The translations under genes and the position numbers were made by a program. Of a DNA stretch of 64,000 bases, positions 10,621 to 24,000 are shown one piece after another (within the stretch, counting starts at the first letter, position 1; every line of letters begins with the position of its first letter). The notes under the pieces were generated by a model. The model worked only from the letters and a program-made list of their open reading frames with translations. It ran no database searches and was not told the DNA's origin. Source of the DNA: Symbiodinium natans (Eukaryota; Sar; Dinophyceae; Suessiales; Symbiodiniaceae); contig CAJNDS010000053.1 in assembly GCA_905221605.1 (NCBI GenBank), forward strand, positions 81,001 through 145,000. The letters are read 5' to 3'.

Positions 10621-10724
10621 GTGAGGCGAAGATCCTCGCGAAGATCCTCTGACGGCCTCGGGCCGGGAGAAAAAATCGAGCCCCGAGCCGCGCGTTGGGT
10701 TCAGGGTTTAAGGCTTAAGAAGGG

Positions 10725-10915
10725 CTGAAGAAGGGCTTAAGAAGGGCTGAAGGAGGGCTGAAGCAGGGCTTAAGAAGCGCTTACGAAGAAGGGCTGAAGG
10801 AGGGCTTGAGAAGGGCTTAAGAAGGGCCTAAGAAGGGCTTAAGAAGGGCCTAAGAAGGGCCTAAGAAGGGCCTAAGAAGGGCTTAAGGAGGGTCTCAGAA
10901 GGGCTCAAGGGCTCA
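10725..10915 (+). repeat. Tandem repeat, 11-bp unit AAGAAGGGCTT
   Basis: About 15 copies of GAAGGGCTTAA and GAAGGGCCTAA with small variants. Confidence 0.9.
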
Positions 10916-11354
10916 AGGATTTGGAGGGCTAAAGGGTTTCAGGATTTCAGGGTTTAGGGGCCCAAGGGGCTCAAAAGGGCTCTGAAGGATTTCAGGGTTT
11001 CAGAGATCAAGGGCTTCAGTGTTCACCGGGCTGCAGGCCTGCAGTGTTTGAGGTTTTTGGAACTGGAGGGTTCGGGGGTTTCAGGAGTTCAGGGTTCAGG
11101 GTTTAGGGTTTAGGGTTTAGGATTTAGGGTTTAGGGTTTAGGGTTCAGGGTTCAGGGTTCGGGTGGATTTGAGGCGGGTCGCCCAAGCCCCAAGCTCGGG
11201 GGTTCAGGGTTTAAATTAGGGTTTTTGGGGAGTTTCCCAAGCTCTTGCACTGCCTAGGGCCTAGAACCCTAACCCCTGCACTATACACCCTTGTACTGTA
11301 GGGGTCAGGAATAATTACTACTAGTATTCCCTTATATTATGGTCCCTTTATAAT

Positions 11355-11425
11355 GTGTATATATATATATATATGCATATATACATATATATGTACATAT
11401 TATATAATACGCCCCCCCCCCCCCC
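11355..11425 (+). repeat. AT microsatellite and poly-C tract
   Basis: TATATA with ATGCATATATACATATATATG, then about 20 C. The ORF over it is not a gene. Confidence 0.9.
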
Positions 11426-12043
11426 CTAAAAAAAAGAAAACCCTATTCTGGTTGAGGCCCGCTAAATTAGAGCCACCCCCCTCCGACTCGGCAGACCAGG
11501 GTGTGCTCGCCAGGTGCATTTCTCCCGTAAACCCTAAACCCTAAACCCTAAACCCTAAACCCAAAACCCCAAACCCTAAACCCTAAACCCTAAACCCTAA
11601 ACCCGAAACCCTAAACCCTAAACAAGGGCCCTTCTAATGCGACTCACCGGTCGCTTGCAACCCTAAGTCCTAAACCCTAAACCCTAAACGCTGAGCGGTT
11701 GTCGGTTCTTAAACCCTATTCCCTAAACCCTAAGCCCTAAACCCTAAACCCTAAACCCTGAACCCTAAACCCTAAACCCTAAACCCTAAACCCTAAACCC
11801 GCCTCTAAGCCCTAAGCGCTTTCGAATCCTTCAGGGCTTGAGGAGTTGTAGGGTCTAGGCTCAAAGGGTTGTTGAGGTTTTTAGGGAGTTGCCCAAGGCC
11901 CTGAACACTGAGGCACCTATGATGTCCTGCACCCTAAGCCCCTAAACCGAACCAACGCCCCTGAAAACTTTGAAGCTCTGAAACCCTTTGAGGGTTTAGG
12001 GTCCAGGGCCGAATCCCCAAGTCCTGAACCCTGGGGGAAGCAG

Positions 12044-12098
12044 GACGTACGTGATGATGGGTTGCGTGCTCTACTTCTTCGCCATCATTGCCCTGCCC
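12044..12098 (+). CDS. Channel exon, S5 segment
   Basis: Reads [18 protein letters not shown], a hydrophobic helix, after GGAAGCAG. With a GC donor (CCC before GCGTGT) it ends in phase 0 and joins the next exon. A GT donor two bases later would break the frame. TTTAGGG heptamers begin immediately after the donor. Confidence 0.75.
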
Positions 12099-15000
12099 GC
12101 GTGTTTAGGGTTTAGGGTTTAGGGTTGTGTTCTCTGAGATCCCTGCAAACCTGCAAGGCCCTTGAGCTCAGAACTTCCAAAACCCCCTGAATTAAGGAAT
12201 ATACCCTAAATTTATCGTAAGGATCATACCTAATTCATAATAATAATCCTTACTATAAATTTAGGGTGTATTCCTTAAATAGGGGGGCTTTGGGAGAGAA
12301 AGGCCCCTAAAAGGTCCACGTTTCGGCAAGTCCTAGCAGGCCCTTCGGCCCAGACATTGGAGACCCCTGAACCCCCTGAACCCCCTAAACCCTAAACCCT
12401 AAGCCCTAAACCCTAAACCCTAAACCCTAAACCCTACACCCTAAACCCAAAACCCTAAACCCTAAACCCCTGAACCCACAGAAGCTTCTTTGCAGCTCCG
12501 GGCAAACGCCCCGCAGTCAAGAAGAATGTGCTCCTTAAGGGGTTCCCCAAAAAAGAAAGTCCTACTATGGCCCGTATAATTAAAAGGATCCCTAAGCAGG
12601 GTCCCCCAAACCCAAGGGTACAACCTTAATCCTAGTAGAGTAGGTAACCTTGAACCTTTTTGGGGTAGTATCATCCCCTTATAATCCCAGAGGTTAACCT
12701 TTGGTAACTGGACAACTGAGTAAGGGTCCAAGGCACAGTCCCTTGAGAATTGGCCATGACTTTACCCGTTGCGGGTTTTGGGGAATAGCCCAAAACCTAA
12801 ACCATCGAACCCCTGCATCGAAGTTCCCAAACCCTAAACCCTAAAACCTAGACCCCAAAACCCTGAGCCCAAACCCTAAACCCCAAACCCTAAACTCTAA
12901 ACCCTAAACCCTAAACCCTAAGCCTCAAACCCTAAACCCTGGACCCTAAACCCTAAACCCTAAACCCTAAACCCGAAACCCCAAACCCGAAACCCTAAAT
13001 TCTAAACCCTAAACCCTAAACCCCAAACCCTAAATCCCTAAACCTTAAACCCTAACCCCCAACCCTAAACCCTAAACCCTAAACCCTAAACCCTAAACCC
13101 TAAACCCTAAACCCTAAACCCCAAACCCTAAACCCTAAACCCCAAACCCTAAACCCTAATCCCCAAACCCTAAACTCCAAACCCTAGCCAGGCTACGGCC
13201 TTGATTGGGAAGAGGGAGCCCTTCTTGCAGCACGTCTACGAACCGGGCCAGCTCACGGCGGAGGAGCCTTTGGGGGGGTTTAGGGTTTAGGGTTTGGGGT
13301 TTAGGGTGTACGGTTTAAACCTTAGGGGGGTTTGGAGTTTGGAGTTTAGGAGTTTTTTTGGTGTAGGGTTTGGGGTTTTGGGTTTGGGGTTTAGGGTTGG
13401 GGTTTGTTGTTTGATTCGAGCTCAGGGTTCACTAAGGGTTTGGAGTTTGGGGTTTAGTCAGAGTTCAGGGTCTCGGGCGAGGGGGGGGGGGGGGGGGGGG
13501 GGGGGGGGTGTAATTATTACAGAGCTTAAGGGAGGGGGTTCCATGAAATATCTTAGGGAAGCTTAGAATCTTGGCTTTGCCCTGGCTGGCTCTTAGGACC
13601 TGAGCTCGTTTTTTTTTTTTTTGGGGGGGGGGGTTTTGTAGAAATTACAGCAAGGGGCTCAGAAGTCAGAAACTTTTAGGAGGGGCTCAGAGGTCAGCCA
13701 AGAGAAAGGGTGGGAGGGGCTCGGGGATTAGGGAGCTGCATGTAGGGTTTAGGGTTTAGGGTTTAGGGTTTAGGGTTTAGGGTTTAGGGTTTAGGGTTTA
13801 GGGTTTAGGTTTTTTTTTTTTTGGGTCTGAGGTTCCTTGAACCTCTATTTCCCTTAGGAATTCGTGTTCGTTCTTGCGTGTTTTTTTGTTTGAGCCCAAG
13901 GAGCATGTGATCAATATTATCTTCCATATGGTTCAAAGGGAAAAAGTGACTGCCTGGGGGATTGTCGGTTCGATGGGGCCCCTGGAGGCACCAATTTCCT
14001 AAAGAACTCCAGCCCGCAGCCGTAAGCTCTCTTAGGGTTTAGGGTTTAGGGTTTAGGGTTTAGGGTTTGGGGTTTAGGGTTTAGGGTTTAGGGTTTAGGG
14101 TCTCTAACCCCCAAGCCGAGACCCCAAGGGAGGACTTGGGCTAGGAAGGCTTGGACTTCCACGAAAGTCGATGTCCAATGGGCCCACATGGAGCCCCCGA
14201 AAAAAGGCAGTGAAAAGCTCTTAGTAGTAGAGTAGGTAACCTTTAACCTTTTTGGGTTAATATATTCCCCTCATAATCCCAAAGGTTAACCCTTTAAAAC
14301 CCCTAGGTACTGGACAACTGAGAGCTGCGCTTCCTGAACGAGGGGCACCCCGTTCATTTAACCCAGCTGCGGTCAAACGCAAAAGACCACTTGGCTAGCT
14401 CACTTTCTCCACAAAGCCCATATGTTGCAGCGTCCGTTTGGCTTTAGGTGTCGAGCCTGCTTATCAACACCAGAACGCTAGAACTCATTCAAGGACCCCC
14501 CCCCCCCCCCCCCCCCCTCCGCCCCCCTAAATTCTAATCCCTACACCCTAAACCATAAACCCTGAACCCTAAAGCCTGAAGCCTAGAGCCTAAACCCTAA
14601 ACCCTGAACCCTCCCAATTCCAGCGTGGATGACAGGAGCTGTTTGGCGATGTGGTGAAGTCGATGTTCACCCTCTTTCAGGCCCTGAACCTTACAATCTT
14701 ACAACCTTAAAACCCTGAACCCTAAACCCGGAACCCTGAACCCTAAACCCTAAACTTTAAACCCTCCATTTCCCCCCCTCCAAGAGAGTTCAGGCTTTCG
14801 GGGTTGTTGGGCCGAAGCAAGAATCGCGCGCACGGTCTTGAGCTCTAAAAGCCCTGCGAACCACTCAACCCTAAACCGTTCAACCTGAAAGTACCTCCTG
14901 TACCACTCACAACAACGGCATCGCCTTCGGCATCATCGATGGGTTCCGCGCTGCATGCACCAGCAGCGGGATATTACGTCCTACTTTATCTCCAATGTGT

Positions 15001-18000
15001 TTGTGACTATCGGTTTTGGGATGCGTATGCGCGCTTGTCTTGCTACGGGTAGGGTTCGAGTCCACCCTAAACCTGAAACCCGCAACCCCAAATCCTAAAC
15101 CTTTAGGGCTTTAGGGTTTTAGGGCTTTAGGGCTTTAGGGTTTTAGGGTTTTCGGGGTTTTAGGGGTTTTAGGGGTTTTAGGGGAGGAACGAACCTAGGG
15201 CCTGCACCCGGAACTCTAAGCCCCTGACCTCCAGGGTTTTGGGGTTTTGGGGTTTAGGGTTGAGGGTTTAGGGTTTAGGGTTTAGGGTTTAGGGTTTAGG
15301 GTTTAGGGTTTAGGGTTTAGGGGAAGAGTCCGAGTGCCAATGGCGTTCCTTTACGGGCGAGAGGCTTCCCCCCAGAAAGTAGGGTTTGGGGACTTGGGTT
15401 GGGGGTTTAGGCTGGTCCAAAGAGCCCTTCATATAAGGTATGTTCCTTAATTCAGGGGTACAAAGGGCGCTCTGGGGCCAGCAACAACAATGGGTTTAGG
15501 GTTTAGGGTTTAGGGTTTAGGGTTTAGGGTTTAGGGTTCAAAGCAAGTTCGGACCTGGCAGTTGATGACCCTCGACTCCTGGACGGGTTTCGCGCGGCCG
15601 CTGATCGGCGTCCGATGCCCGGAAATGTTGTTTTTTTTTTTTTTTTTTTTTCGGGGGGTTGGGGGTGGGTGCTCAGGGTTAAGGGTTTCGGGTTTAGGGT
15701 TTTGGTTTTAGGGTGGGGGGGGGGGGTTTAGTGTTTAGGGTTAAGTGTTCAAGGTTTGGGGTTGAAAGAACCCTCATCCCTAAACCGGTTGGATGGTAGG
15801 CCGCTTTTGGGGAGCACAAGACCGCGAGGCGCGGGTGGGGGCCAAAGGATCGGCGTCTGGCGTCGTCCCTAAGGTCGAGGCCACGGTAGCCGGGCGACGG
15901 CCAACGCTGCAGGCAGCTCATGCGAGGATGCTCGCACTTTGGCTGTGGACTACGACGAGCAAGGCGAGAGGTTCAAAGAGTGGCGCCAAGTCGTAGCAGA
16001 AAGCAAAGAAGACAGCTATCGAGACTGGCCATGAAGCAGACCCTCAAACAAGGGGGGAGATCCGAAGCAATGGGGCTTTGAGTCATGCATTAATTGCGAA
16101 CCATCACAGAGGCCCTGCACCAGGGGGGGCGTCGACGACCAGTTGATTTTGGCCTGTCTCTCCAGCTTCGAGGTTCTGTGCCCGCGCTAAACCCCCTAAA
16201 CCCCTAAACCCCTAAACCCCTAAACCCCTAAACCCCTAAACCCCTAAACCCCTAAACCCCTAAACCCCTAAACCCCTAAACCCCTAAACCCCCTAAACCC
16301 CTAAACCCCCTAAACCCCTAAACCCCCTAAACCCCTAAACCCCTAAACCCTAAACCCCCTAAACCCCTAAACCCCTAAACCCCTAAACCCTAAACCCTAA
16401 ACCCCTAAACCCCTAAACCCCATGAGTCACCTCTCCAGTTCGGAGATGATGTCATGACGCATTGTACAAAGGGGGTTTAGGGTGTGGGGGGTTGGGGTTT
16501 AGGGTTTTTTGGAACCCATATGAAACAGAGGACTGTAGGGTTGGCTAAGGAAGGGGGTTTTCAGGATTGGGGTTTGGGGTTTAGGGCTTTTTGGGAGCCA
16601 GATATGTGCAGAGGACTGTAGGGTTAGCTGAGGGTTCTATGTCTGGGCACCCGGAAAGGTTTTCGAGCTTCCCTTTGATGGGAGGATGTAGAAAAGGAGG
16701 TTGCCCTATGGGGAAGCCCGGGGCCAAACCCGGCCCTAAACCCTAACAGTTAGAGTTTTTTGTACGAGCCCCATCTCTTTCTAGAGGTTCAAGCCCTCTG
16801 CTCTAGGTAGAAACCCTAAACTCTAAACAACGTACGGTCCGTCAACAAAAGTCGCGAGAGAACTTAATGTGTGTCCCAAAGAGAATGAAGCGAACGCTGC
16901 TCAGATTGAATCCTGGACGGCTTTCTTCTTCATCATCTTCATCTCTGCCCCGGCCCTAGGTGAAGGTCAGTCAGGAACCCCTCCCTCTCGCCAAAACCAT
17001 GGGCAAACCCCAAAGCCTAAGGCCTAGGTCCTAGATAATGTTCCCCAAACCCTAACGTCCCAGACCCTGCAAGCCGTAAACCCCTAAACCCTAAACCCTA
17101 GACCCTAAACCCTAAACCCTAAACCCTAAACCCCAAAGCCCTAAACCCTAAGCACCCCTTTGACAGCCTACGCAGGACCGGGATCTGCTGCTTGCTAAAC
17201 CCTAAACCCTAAACCCTAAACCCTAAACCCGAAACCCTAAACCCTAAACCCTAAACCCTAAACCCTAAACCCTAAACCATAAACCCTAAACCCTAAACCC
17301 TGTTCTAAAAATGTAGGGTTTTGCATTAGGGCCATTAGATACCTAGTATTCCACTACAGCAACCGCCGCCGGGAGCCCGCTGGCGACGCCGCCAAAGCAC
17401 GGAGAGAGCTTTTGAAGCAAATGTGGCAGAAGCACAAGAAGCAGTGGTGCAGGGCGGCGCCCACGACGAATGGCACATGGCTGGCTGGCCTAGGACGACG
17501 GCGAAGGCAAAGGCTTCTCCTATGCCTCTTTGACCAACTCGCCCTAAACCCTAGACCCTAAAAACCCTAAACCCTAAACCTAAACCCTGACCCCTACCCT
17601 AAACCCTAAACCCTAAACCCTCTTGGGCAAATGCACCCGCTGCCGTGGGCGAGGAATCTTTCGGCCGTGTTCGGTGGTGCCGTAGCTCCCTGTGCCTGCA
17701 TTTAGGGTTGCGGGTTCAGGCTTTACGGATGAGGGTAGACCCTCTAAACCCTAAACCCTAGCCCCTAAAACCCTAAACCCTAAACCCTAAACCCTAAACC
17801 CTAAACCCTAAACCCCAAACCCTAAACCCTAAACCCTAAACCCTAAACCCTAAACCCTAAACCCTAAACCCTAAACCCCAAACCCTAAACCCTAAACCCT
17901 AAACCCTAAACCCTAAACCCTAGCAGGCCCTAAACCATAAACCCTGAACCCTAAGGGCATTGAGCCTAGCAAGAGGAGATGTAAGGTGGCATGAGTGGCA

Positions 18001-21000
18001 AGGGTAGTGGGAGCACCTGGGTGCTGGGAGGTAACAGGTGCAAAGACGGAAGGATGGCAAGATGAAGGCTGCTAGGTTTAGGGTTTAGGGTTTCGGGTTC
18101 AGGGTTCAGGGTTCAGGGTTTAGGGTTTAGGGTTTAGGGTTTAGGGTTTAGGGTTTAGGGTTTAGGGTTTAGGGTTTAGGGTGGAGGGGCAGCCAGAAGC
18201 CAGCTCTTATCCTACGACCCTACAAGTATACCTTTTCCCCAGGTCGCAGTGTTCGTGATGATGAACTTGGTGACGGCAGTCATCGTGGAGAACGCCTTCG
18301 CGGAAAACAAGAGCGAGGACGGAGGGGTTTCAAGGAACTAAAGGAGGGACCCTTTCAAGGGACCTTAGGGGTTCTTTTAGGGTTATTTAGGGGCGACTTG
18401 GGTATATAAGGTATATGTGAGAGCTATATAGGGTAGCAGCAAGAGAAGGGTCACTTCCAGGTCCCTCCTTATGCCCCTTAAGGTTTGGTTGTGCAGGGCC
18501 GGTGCTGGTCAAACTCTAAATCCCCAAGCCCCTCTTAAGGACCCTAAACCCTAAATCCCTGAGACTAAATCCCGCCAATGCCCTTAAAATGTCAGGGTTT
18601 CAGAGAATTTTGAGGGTTTGCTAGGGTATGGGCAGTAGTACCCTGATCCCTAAACCCTAAACCCTACATACTAAAGCCTAAACCTAAACCCTAACCCTGA
18701 ACCCTGAACCCTAAACCCTAAACCCTGCACCCTCTTTCCTCCAACACGTTGCTGCTTAGGGATTCCGGCACTCATAGTTCTCCGGTTGAGGGTTTAGGGT
18801 TGTCAGTCTCCCAAGGAGGCAGCCACCCAAACTCCCAGCCTAAAACTGCTGACGAAACACGGTCCCTAAGCCCAAGAACCCCTGAACCCTAAACCCATTA
18901 GGAGTTTCCCTAAGCTCCAGGCCCTGAGACCCCAAGCCCTAAACCCTAAACCCTAAACCCTGAACCCTGAACCCTGAACCCTGAAGCCTGAAGCCTGAAC
19001 CCTGAACCCTGAACCCTGAACCCTACACCCTAAACACCCTGCACCCTACACCCTACACTCCAAACCCTAAACCCTAAACCCTTAACCTAAACCTAAACCT
19101 TCAAGCCCACCCCTGCGGGTTTGGTTTCGGGTGTAGGGCTTCGAGTGTAGGTCCAGGATGGCAAGGTTGGGGGGGGGGGGGAGTTTAGGGCTTAGGGTTT
19201 AGGGTTAGGGTTTAGGGTTTTGGCCGAAACCCCAAGTCCTGCAGCCTGTATCTTCTCATCCTATACTTGAACCGAACCCTAAGCCGTAATTCCTACCATC
19301 CTAACCCTAAACCCTAAAACCTAAACCCTACACCCTACACCCTAAACCCTACACCCTAAACCCTAAATCCTACCCGCCGGCAACCTCAACCCGACACCCA
19401 GAAAGCCCCCCCCTCTGCCTCCAGGAGAAGGAGCTCGCGGTGCGCCTGGAGCGTGAGAAGGCCTTTAGGGTTTAGGGTTTAGGGTTTAGGGTTTAGGGTT
19501 TAGGGTTTAGGGTTTAGGGTTTAGGGTTAGGGTTTAGGAAGTAGGGTTCAGGGTTCAGCTATTAATGCCCTCAACCCTCGGGTCCTCACCCCGCGCCAGT
19601 GACAAGTTGACGAAAGTTGAGGAGCCATTGCGACAGGGTCTCATGACAGGGGGATGAGAGGGGTTGAGAAGGGTTGTGTGCTGTTTAGGGTTAAGGGCTT
19701 AGAGTTAAGGGTTTAGGGTTAAGGGTTTAGGGCTAAGAGTTCTGGGTTTAGGGTTTGGGGCGCGAGGGCTTGGGCAAGTTGAGAGCGTAGCGTTTGCGAA
19801 AACCGCGATGCCCAGGGCAAGGGCAGGAAGTTCCGCTGAGTTGATACATGGTGTCGGGTAGATGTTATGCTCAATAATATTGTACAGAATTAGATATAGA
19901 TAACTATGAATATCTGTGAATATCATTATACGCAAATAGATATAACAATTATGATTATCTGTAAATATTGATATTCAATTTTTTCGTACATTGCTCTGTT
20001 GCATTTTCTTCTTAATAAGAATTCTGATCGTTTGCCATGACCTTCAAGCCTCAATCCCTCCAGCTTCAACTCTTAGCCTGTTTTGGGGTTCAGGATTTTT
20101 AGCCATTGTACTGCTTTATTGGGGCTCGCACTTGCTTTTCTGGGGGTCAATGGCCTGCTCTGAGATTCTAACCCTAAGCCGCAAACCCTGAACCCCCAAA
20201 ACATGACTGTCTAACCCTAAACCCTAAACCCTAACCCCTAAGCCCGAAGCCCTAACCCCTAACCCCTAACCCCTAACCCCTAAGCCCTAAGCCCTAAGCC
20301 CTAAGCCCTAAGCCCTAAGCCCTAAGCCCTAAGCCCTAAGCCCTAAGCCCTAAGCCCTAAGCCTTAAGCCCTAAGCCCTAAACCCTAAACCCTAAACCCT
20401 AAATTTAAGAGCCTCCGGCTCAAGCCGCCGACCCCGCTGGAGCATAGTTGAAAGGTTTAAACGCGCTCCGTCAGCTCAAAGGATCCAAAAGTTGATTTGC
20501 TTGAGCCTCTGTGAAACGTTGGGGAGGGGGGGAGTATGGATGTAAGGAGGGAAAGAGGGAGGTTTTCACCTCCTTTTCCCATCCAACACGCCGCCAGGGT
20601 CGGCGGACCCTAAACCCTAAACCCTAAACCCCAAACCCTAAACCCTAAACCCTAAACCCTAAACCCTAAACCCTGGGATCATACTTTGGGGACCTGAACA
20701 CCTACGTCCCGACAGCCCCAAAGCTTAGGGCCTAAACTTGCAGACGGAAGGCGCCGCAGCGTTCAAGTTGCTTCGACCTAAAATCCTACACCCCCCAAGC
20801 CCTATAGGGTTTAGGGTTTAGGGTTTAGGGTTTAGCCCTAGGGCTTAGGGCGTAATTAGGGCTTAGGGCTGAGGGTTTAGGGTTTAGGGCTTAGGGCTGA
20901 GGGTTTAGGGTTTAGGGTACCCTCAGTCCTAGCCTTCAATGCCCCGCCCCTAGGCCCCGCCCTGAACGAAACGCGCCGAAGCCCTCATCCTTAAGCCTCC

Positions 21001-24000
21001 CGCCCAACCGACCGAAGCCCGGATACTCCCTCCCCCACCCCCCGGCGGCCACAAATCCCCAGATCAAGATCTGGGTCACCTAGATCCCAAACCTCAAACC
21101 CCATATGAAATCCTAAACCCCAAACCCCAAACCCCCAACCCTAAACCCCAAACCCCAAACCCTAAACCCCAAATCCTGAACCCCGAACCCTAAACCCTAA
21201 ACCCTAAACCCTAAACCCTAAACCCTAAACCCTAAACCCTAAACCCTAAACCCTAAACCCCAAGCCACAACACGCTCCGCAGGAAGAGGAGCTGGAGGAC
21301 TTGAAGAACTTCTTCCTGGTCCGCGGGCCCTAAGAATGAGAAGCCCGTTTAGGGTTTAGGGTTTAGGGTTTAGGGTTTGGGGTTTGGGGTTTGGGGTTTG
21401 GGGTTTAGGGTTTAGCATGAAAGCCTTCACAGACCCACAAACACACCCTTAAAGAAACCCTAAAGCCCTGAACCCTGATAAAGCCGGGTTGAGGCGGGAG
21501 CTCCATCGGGGTGTCTTCAGGAGTCCACACCTAGGATGCGCGGGTTTTTGGGGTTTAGGGTTTAGGGTTTAAGGTTTAGGGTTTGGGGTTTGTAGGTCCA
21601 GGAAGTACAACACGGGCTTCGGGGAATGGGGAGTTAGGGTTTAGGTCTAGGGTTTTAGATTTAGGTATTAGGGTTAGGATTTAGCCTTGGTTTGGGGTTT
21701 GGGAAATTGGGTTTGGCGTTTAACCTCCGAAACCGTAAGCCCCCTAAGCCCTAAACCCTAAACCCCAAGCTGGGTTTAAGAATTTAGGGTTTAGAGAGTC
21801 AGAAGGTCTCGTACATGCCAGCAGCGTCTCAAAGCCCAAAGGCCCAAATCCAAACTGCTTTAGGGCTTAGGATTTGCGGTTCAGGTTTAGGGTTTAGGGT
21901 TGAGGGTTTAGGGTTTAGGGTTTAGGGTTTAGGGTTTAGGGTTTAGGGAAACGCAGCTCGAAAAAACAGCAGTCGGGTCCCATTGCTCACAGCGTTCAGC
22001 ATCCTTTTCAGCAGATGATGGTCAGCAAGGGAGGACCAATCGTGAGAACATTTCCAATCTCACAGAGCGAGGTACTGAAATCCTTAACCGTAAGCCCTAA
22101 ACCCTAAAACCTAAACCCTAGACCCTAAGCCCTAAGCCCTAAGCCCTAAGCCCTAAGCCCTAAAGCCCTCTCAAAGCCCGCGCCAAAGCCCCCCACCTGC
22201 GCGCAGCAAGTCGACATCGACGGCAGTGGAAGCTTGACGAAGCAAGAGTTCTTCAAGGCCGGCATTGGGGGCTTCGAGATGAGGTTTTGGGGTTTAGGGT
22301 TTAGGGTTTAGGGTTTAGGGTTTAGGGCTTAGGGCTTAGGGTTTAGGGTTTAGGGTTTGGGGGTCCGGGTTCGGGGTTCAGGGTTTCGAGCCGGCTTAAG
22401 GGCTGTTTTTGGGTTTGGGGTTAGTGGGCGGGAGTATTAGGGGTAGCAGGGATCAAGGAAACCATGAACCGCAACAAACGCCCCCAAGCCCCCCCAACCC
22501 CCTCAACAAACCCCTCACAAGCCCTGCAAGCCCTGCAAACCCCCCACACCCCCCCCACAAACCCTCCCGAAGAAAACTAAAACACATGGTCGATGACTTA
22601 CGACCGTCTGCGCTCTGTGGACTACGTACCCACCGCTAAACGCGTCGCAGACCTGCTAAAGCTTGGACGGGCGCGAGCTCGCGGTACGGCTTTGTCATCC
22701 GTGGGGTTGGATTGTGCGCCAGAAGTCCCCAAACCCGAAACCCTAAACCCTAAACCCTAAACCCTTAACCCTAAACCCTGAACCCTAAACCCTAAACCCT
22801 AAACCCTAAACTCTAAACTCTCTGAACCCTAAATCCTAAAACCCTATGGATATGGCTTGCCGAGTCAGGAACCCCAAGTCATTCGCAGATTGTAAGGCCA
22901 CCTTACACCTCCTCAGCCCGAAGGGCCCCCGCGCCACTAGGGTTTAGGGTTTAGGGTTTAGGGTTTAGGGTTTAGGGTTTAGGGCTTCAGGTCACTAAAC
23001 TCCCAGCCTCAGATCCCCAAACCCCGAGATCCCCCCAGAACCTTGATCCCCCCAAGTTCCCAAATGCCCTACACCCGTACTCATTAACAAACTATATATA
23101 TATATATATATATAATATCTGTACTTATAACCCACTTATAAGCCCTAATATGGTTATAAGTACAGTTCTAAGTACAGTTATAATTGGTGAAGAAGTACCA
23201 TGAACCTCCAAGGAATCCCTACACCAATAGGCTTAGGGTCTAGGGTGCAGGGGTTTAGGGCTTCGGGTTTAGGGTTTCGGGTTTTGTGTGCTTAGAGTTT
23301 AGGATCCATCCTCTCAATCCCGAAGCCCTAAAGCCCTAAAGCCCTAAAGCCTAAAGCCTAAACCCTAAACCCTAAACCCTAAACCCTAAACCCTAAACCC
23401 CGGGAGGCGACCAAGCAGCGCAAAGTGCGGCAGAAGCTCCGCGCGCTGGACATCATGCCGAAGGCCGGAGTGGGATTAGGGGTTTTAGGGTTTAGGGTTT
23501 AGGGGTTTAGGGGTTTAGGGGTTTAGGGGTCTAGGGGTTTAGGGGTTTAGGGGTTTAGGGGTTTAGGGGTCTAGGGGTTTAGGGGTTTAGGGGTTTAGGG
23601 GTTTAGGGGTCTAGGGGTTTAGGGGTTTAGGGTTTAGGGGTTTAGGATTCTCAGTGTTTAGGGGCTTCAGGGGCTTTAGGGGTTTAGGGGGCTTTACGGG
23701 TTTAGGGGCCTCAGGGGATTCAGGGATTTATGGGGTTTAGAATTTGGGGGTTTAGAGTTTCCAGGGACTCGTGCGTGGAGGGGCTTAGGGTTTAAAGGGA
23801 GTTGGTGGTTGTGAATTCTAAACCCTAAACCCTAAACCGACACCCTAAACCTTACACCCTAAACCCTAAACCCTGTACCCTAAACCCTAAACCCTAAACC
23901 CTAAAGCCTAAACCCTAAACCCTAAACCCTAAACCCTAAACCCTAAACCCTAAACCCTAAACCCTAAACCCTAAACCTTAAGTCCCAACGTTGGCTAGCC

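Noticed and set aside
14925-15060. A potassium-channel filter (TIGFG)
   Set aside because: The residues after it do not fit, two other frames are open, and the surrounding gene already has a complete Na/Ca-type pore in other exons.
16188-16420. CRISPR-like array
   Set aside because: Repeats are contiguous 8-mers without spacers, in a eukaryotic setting.
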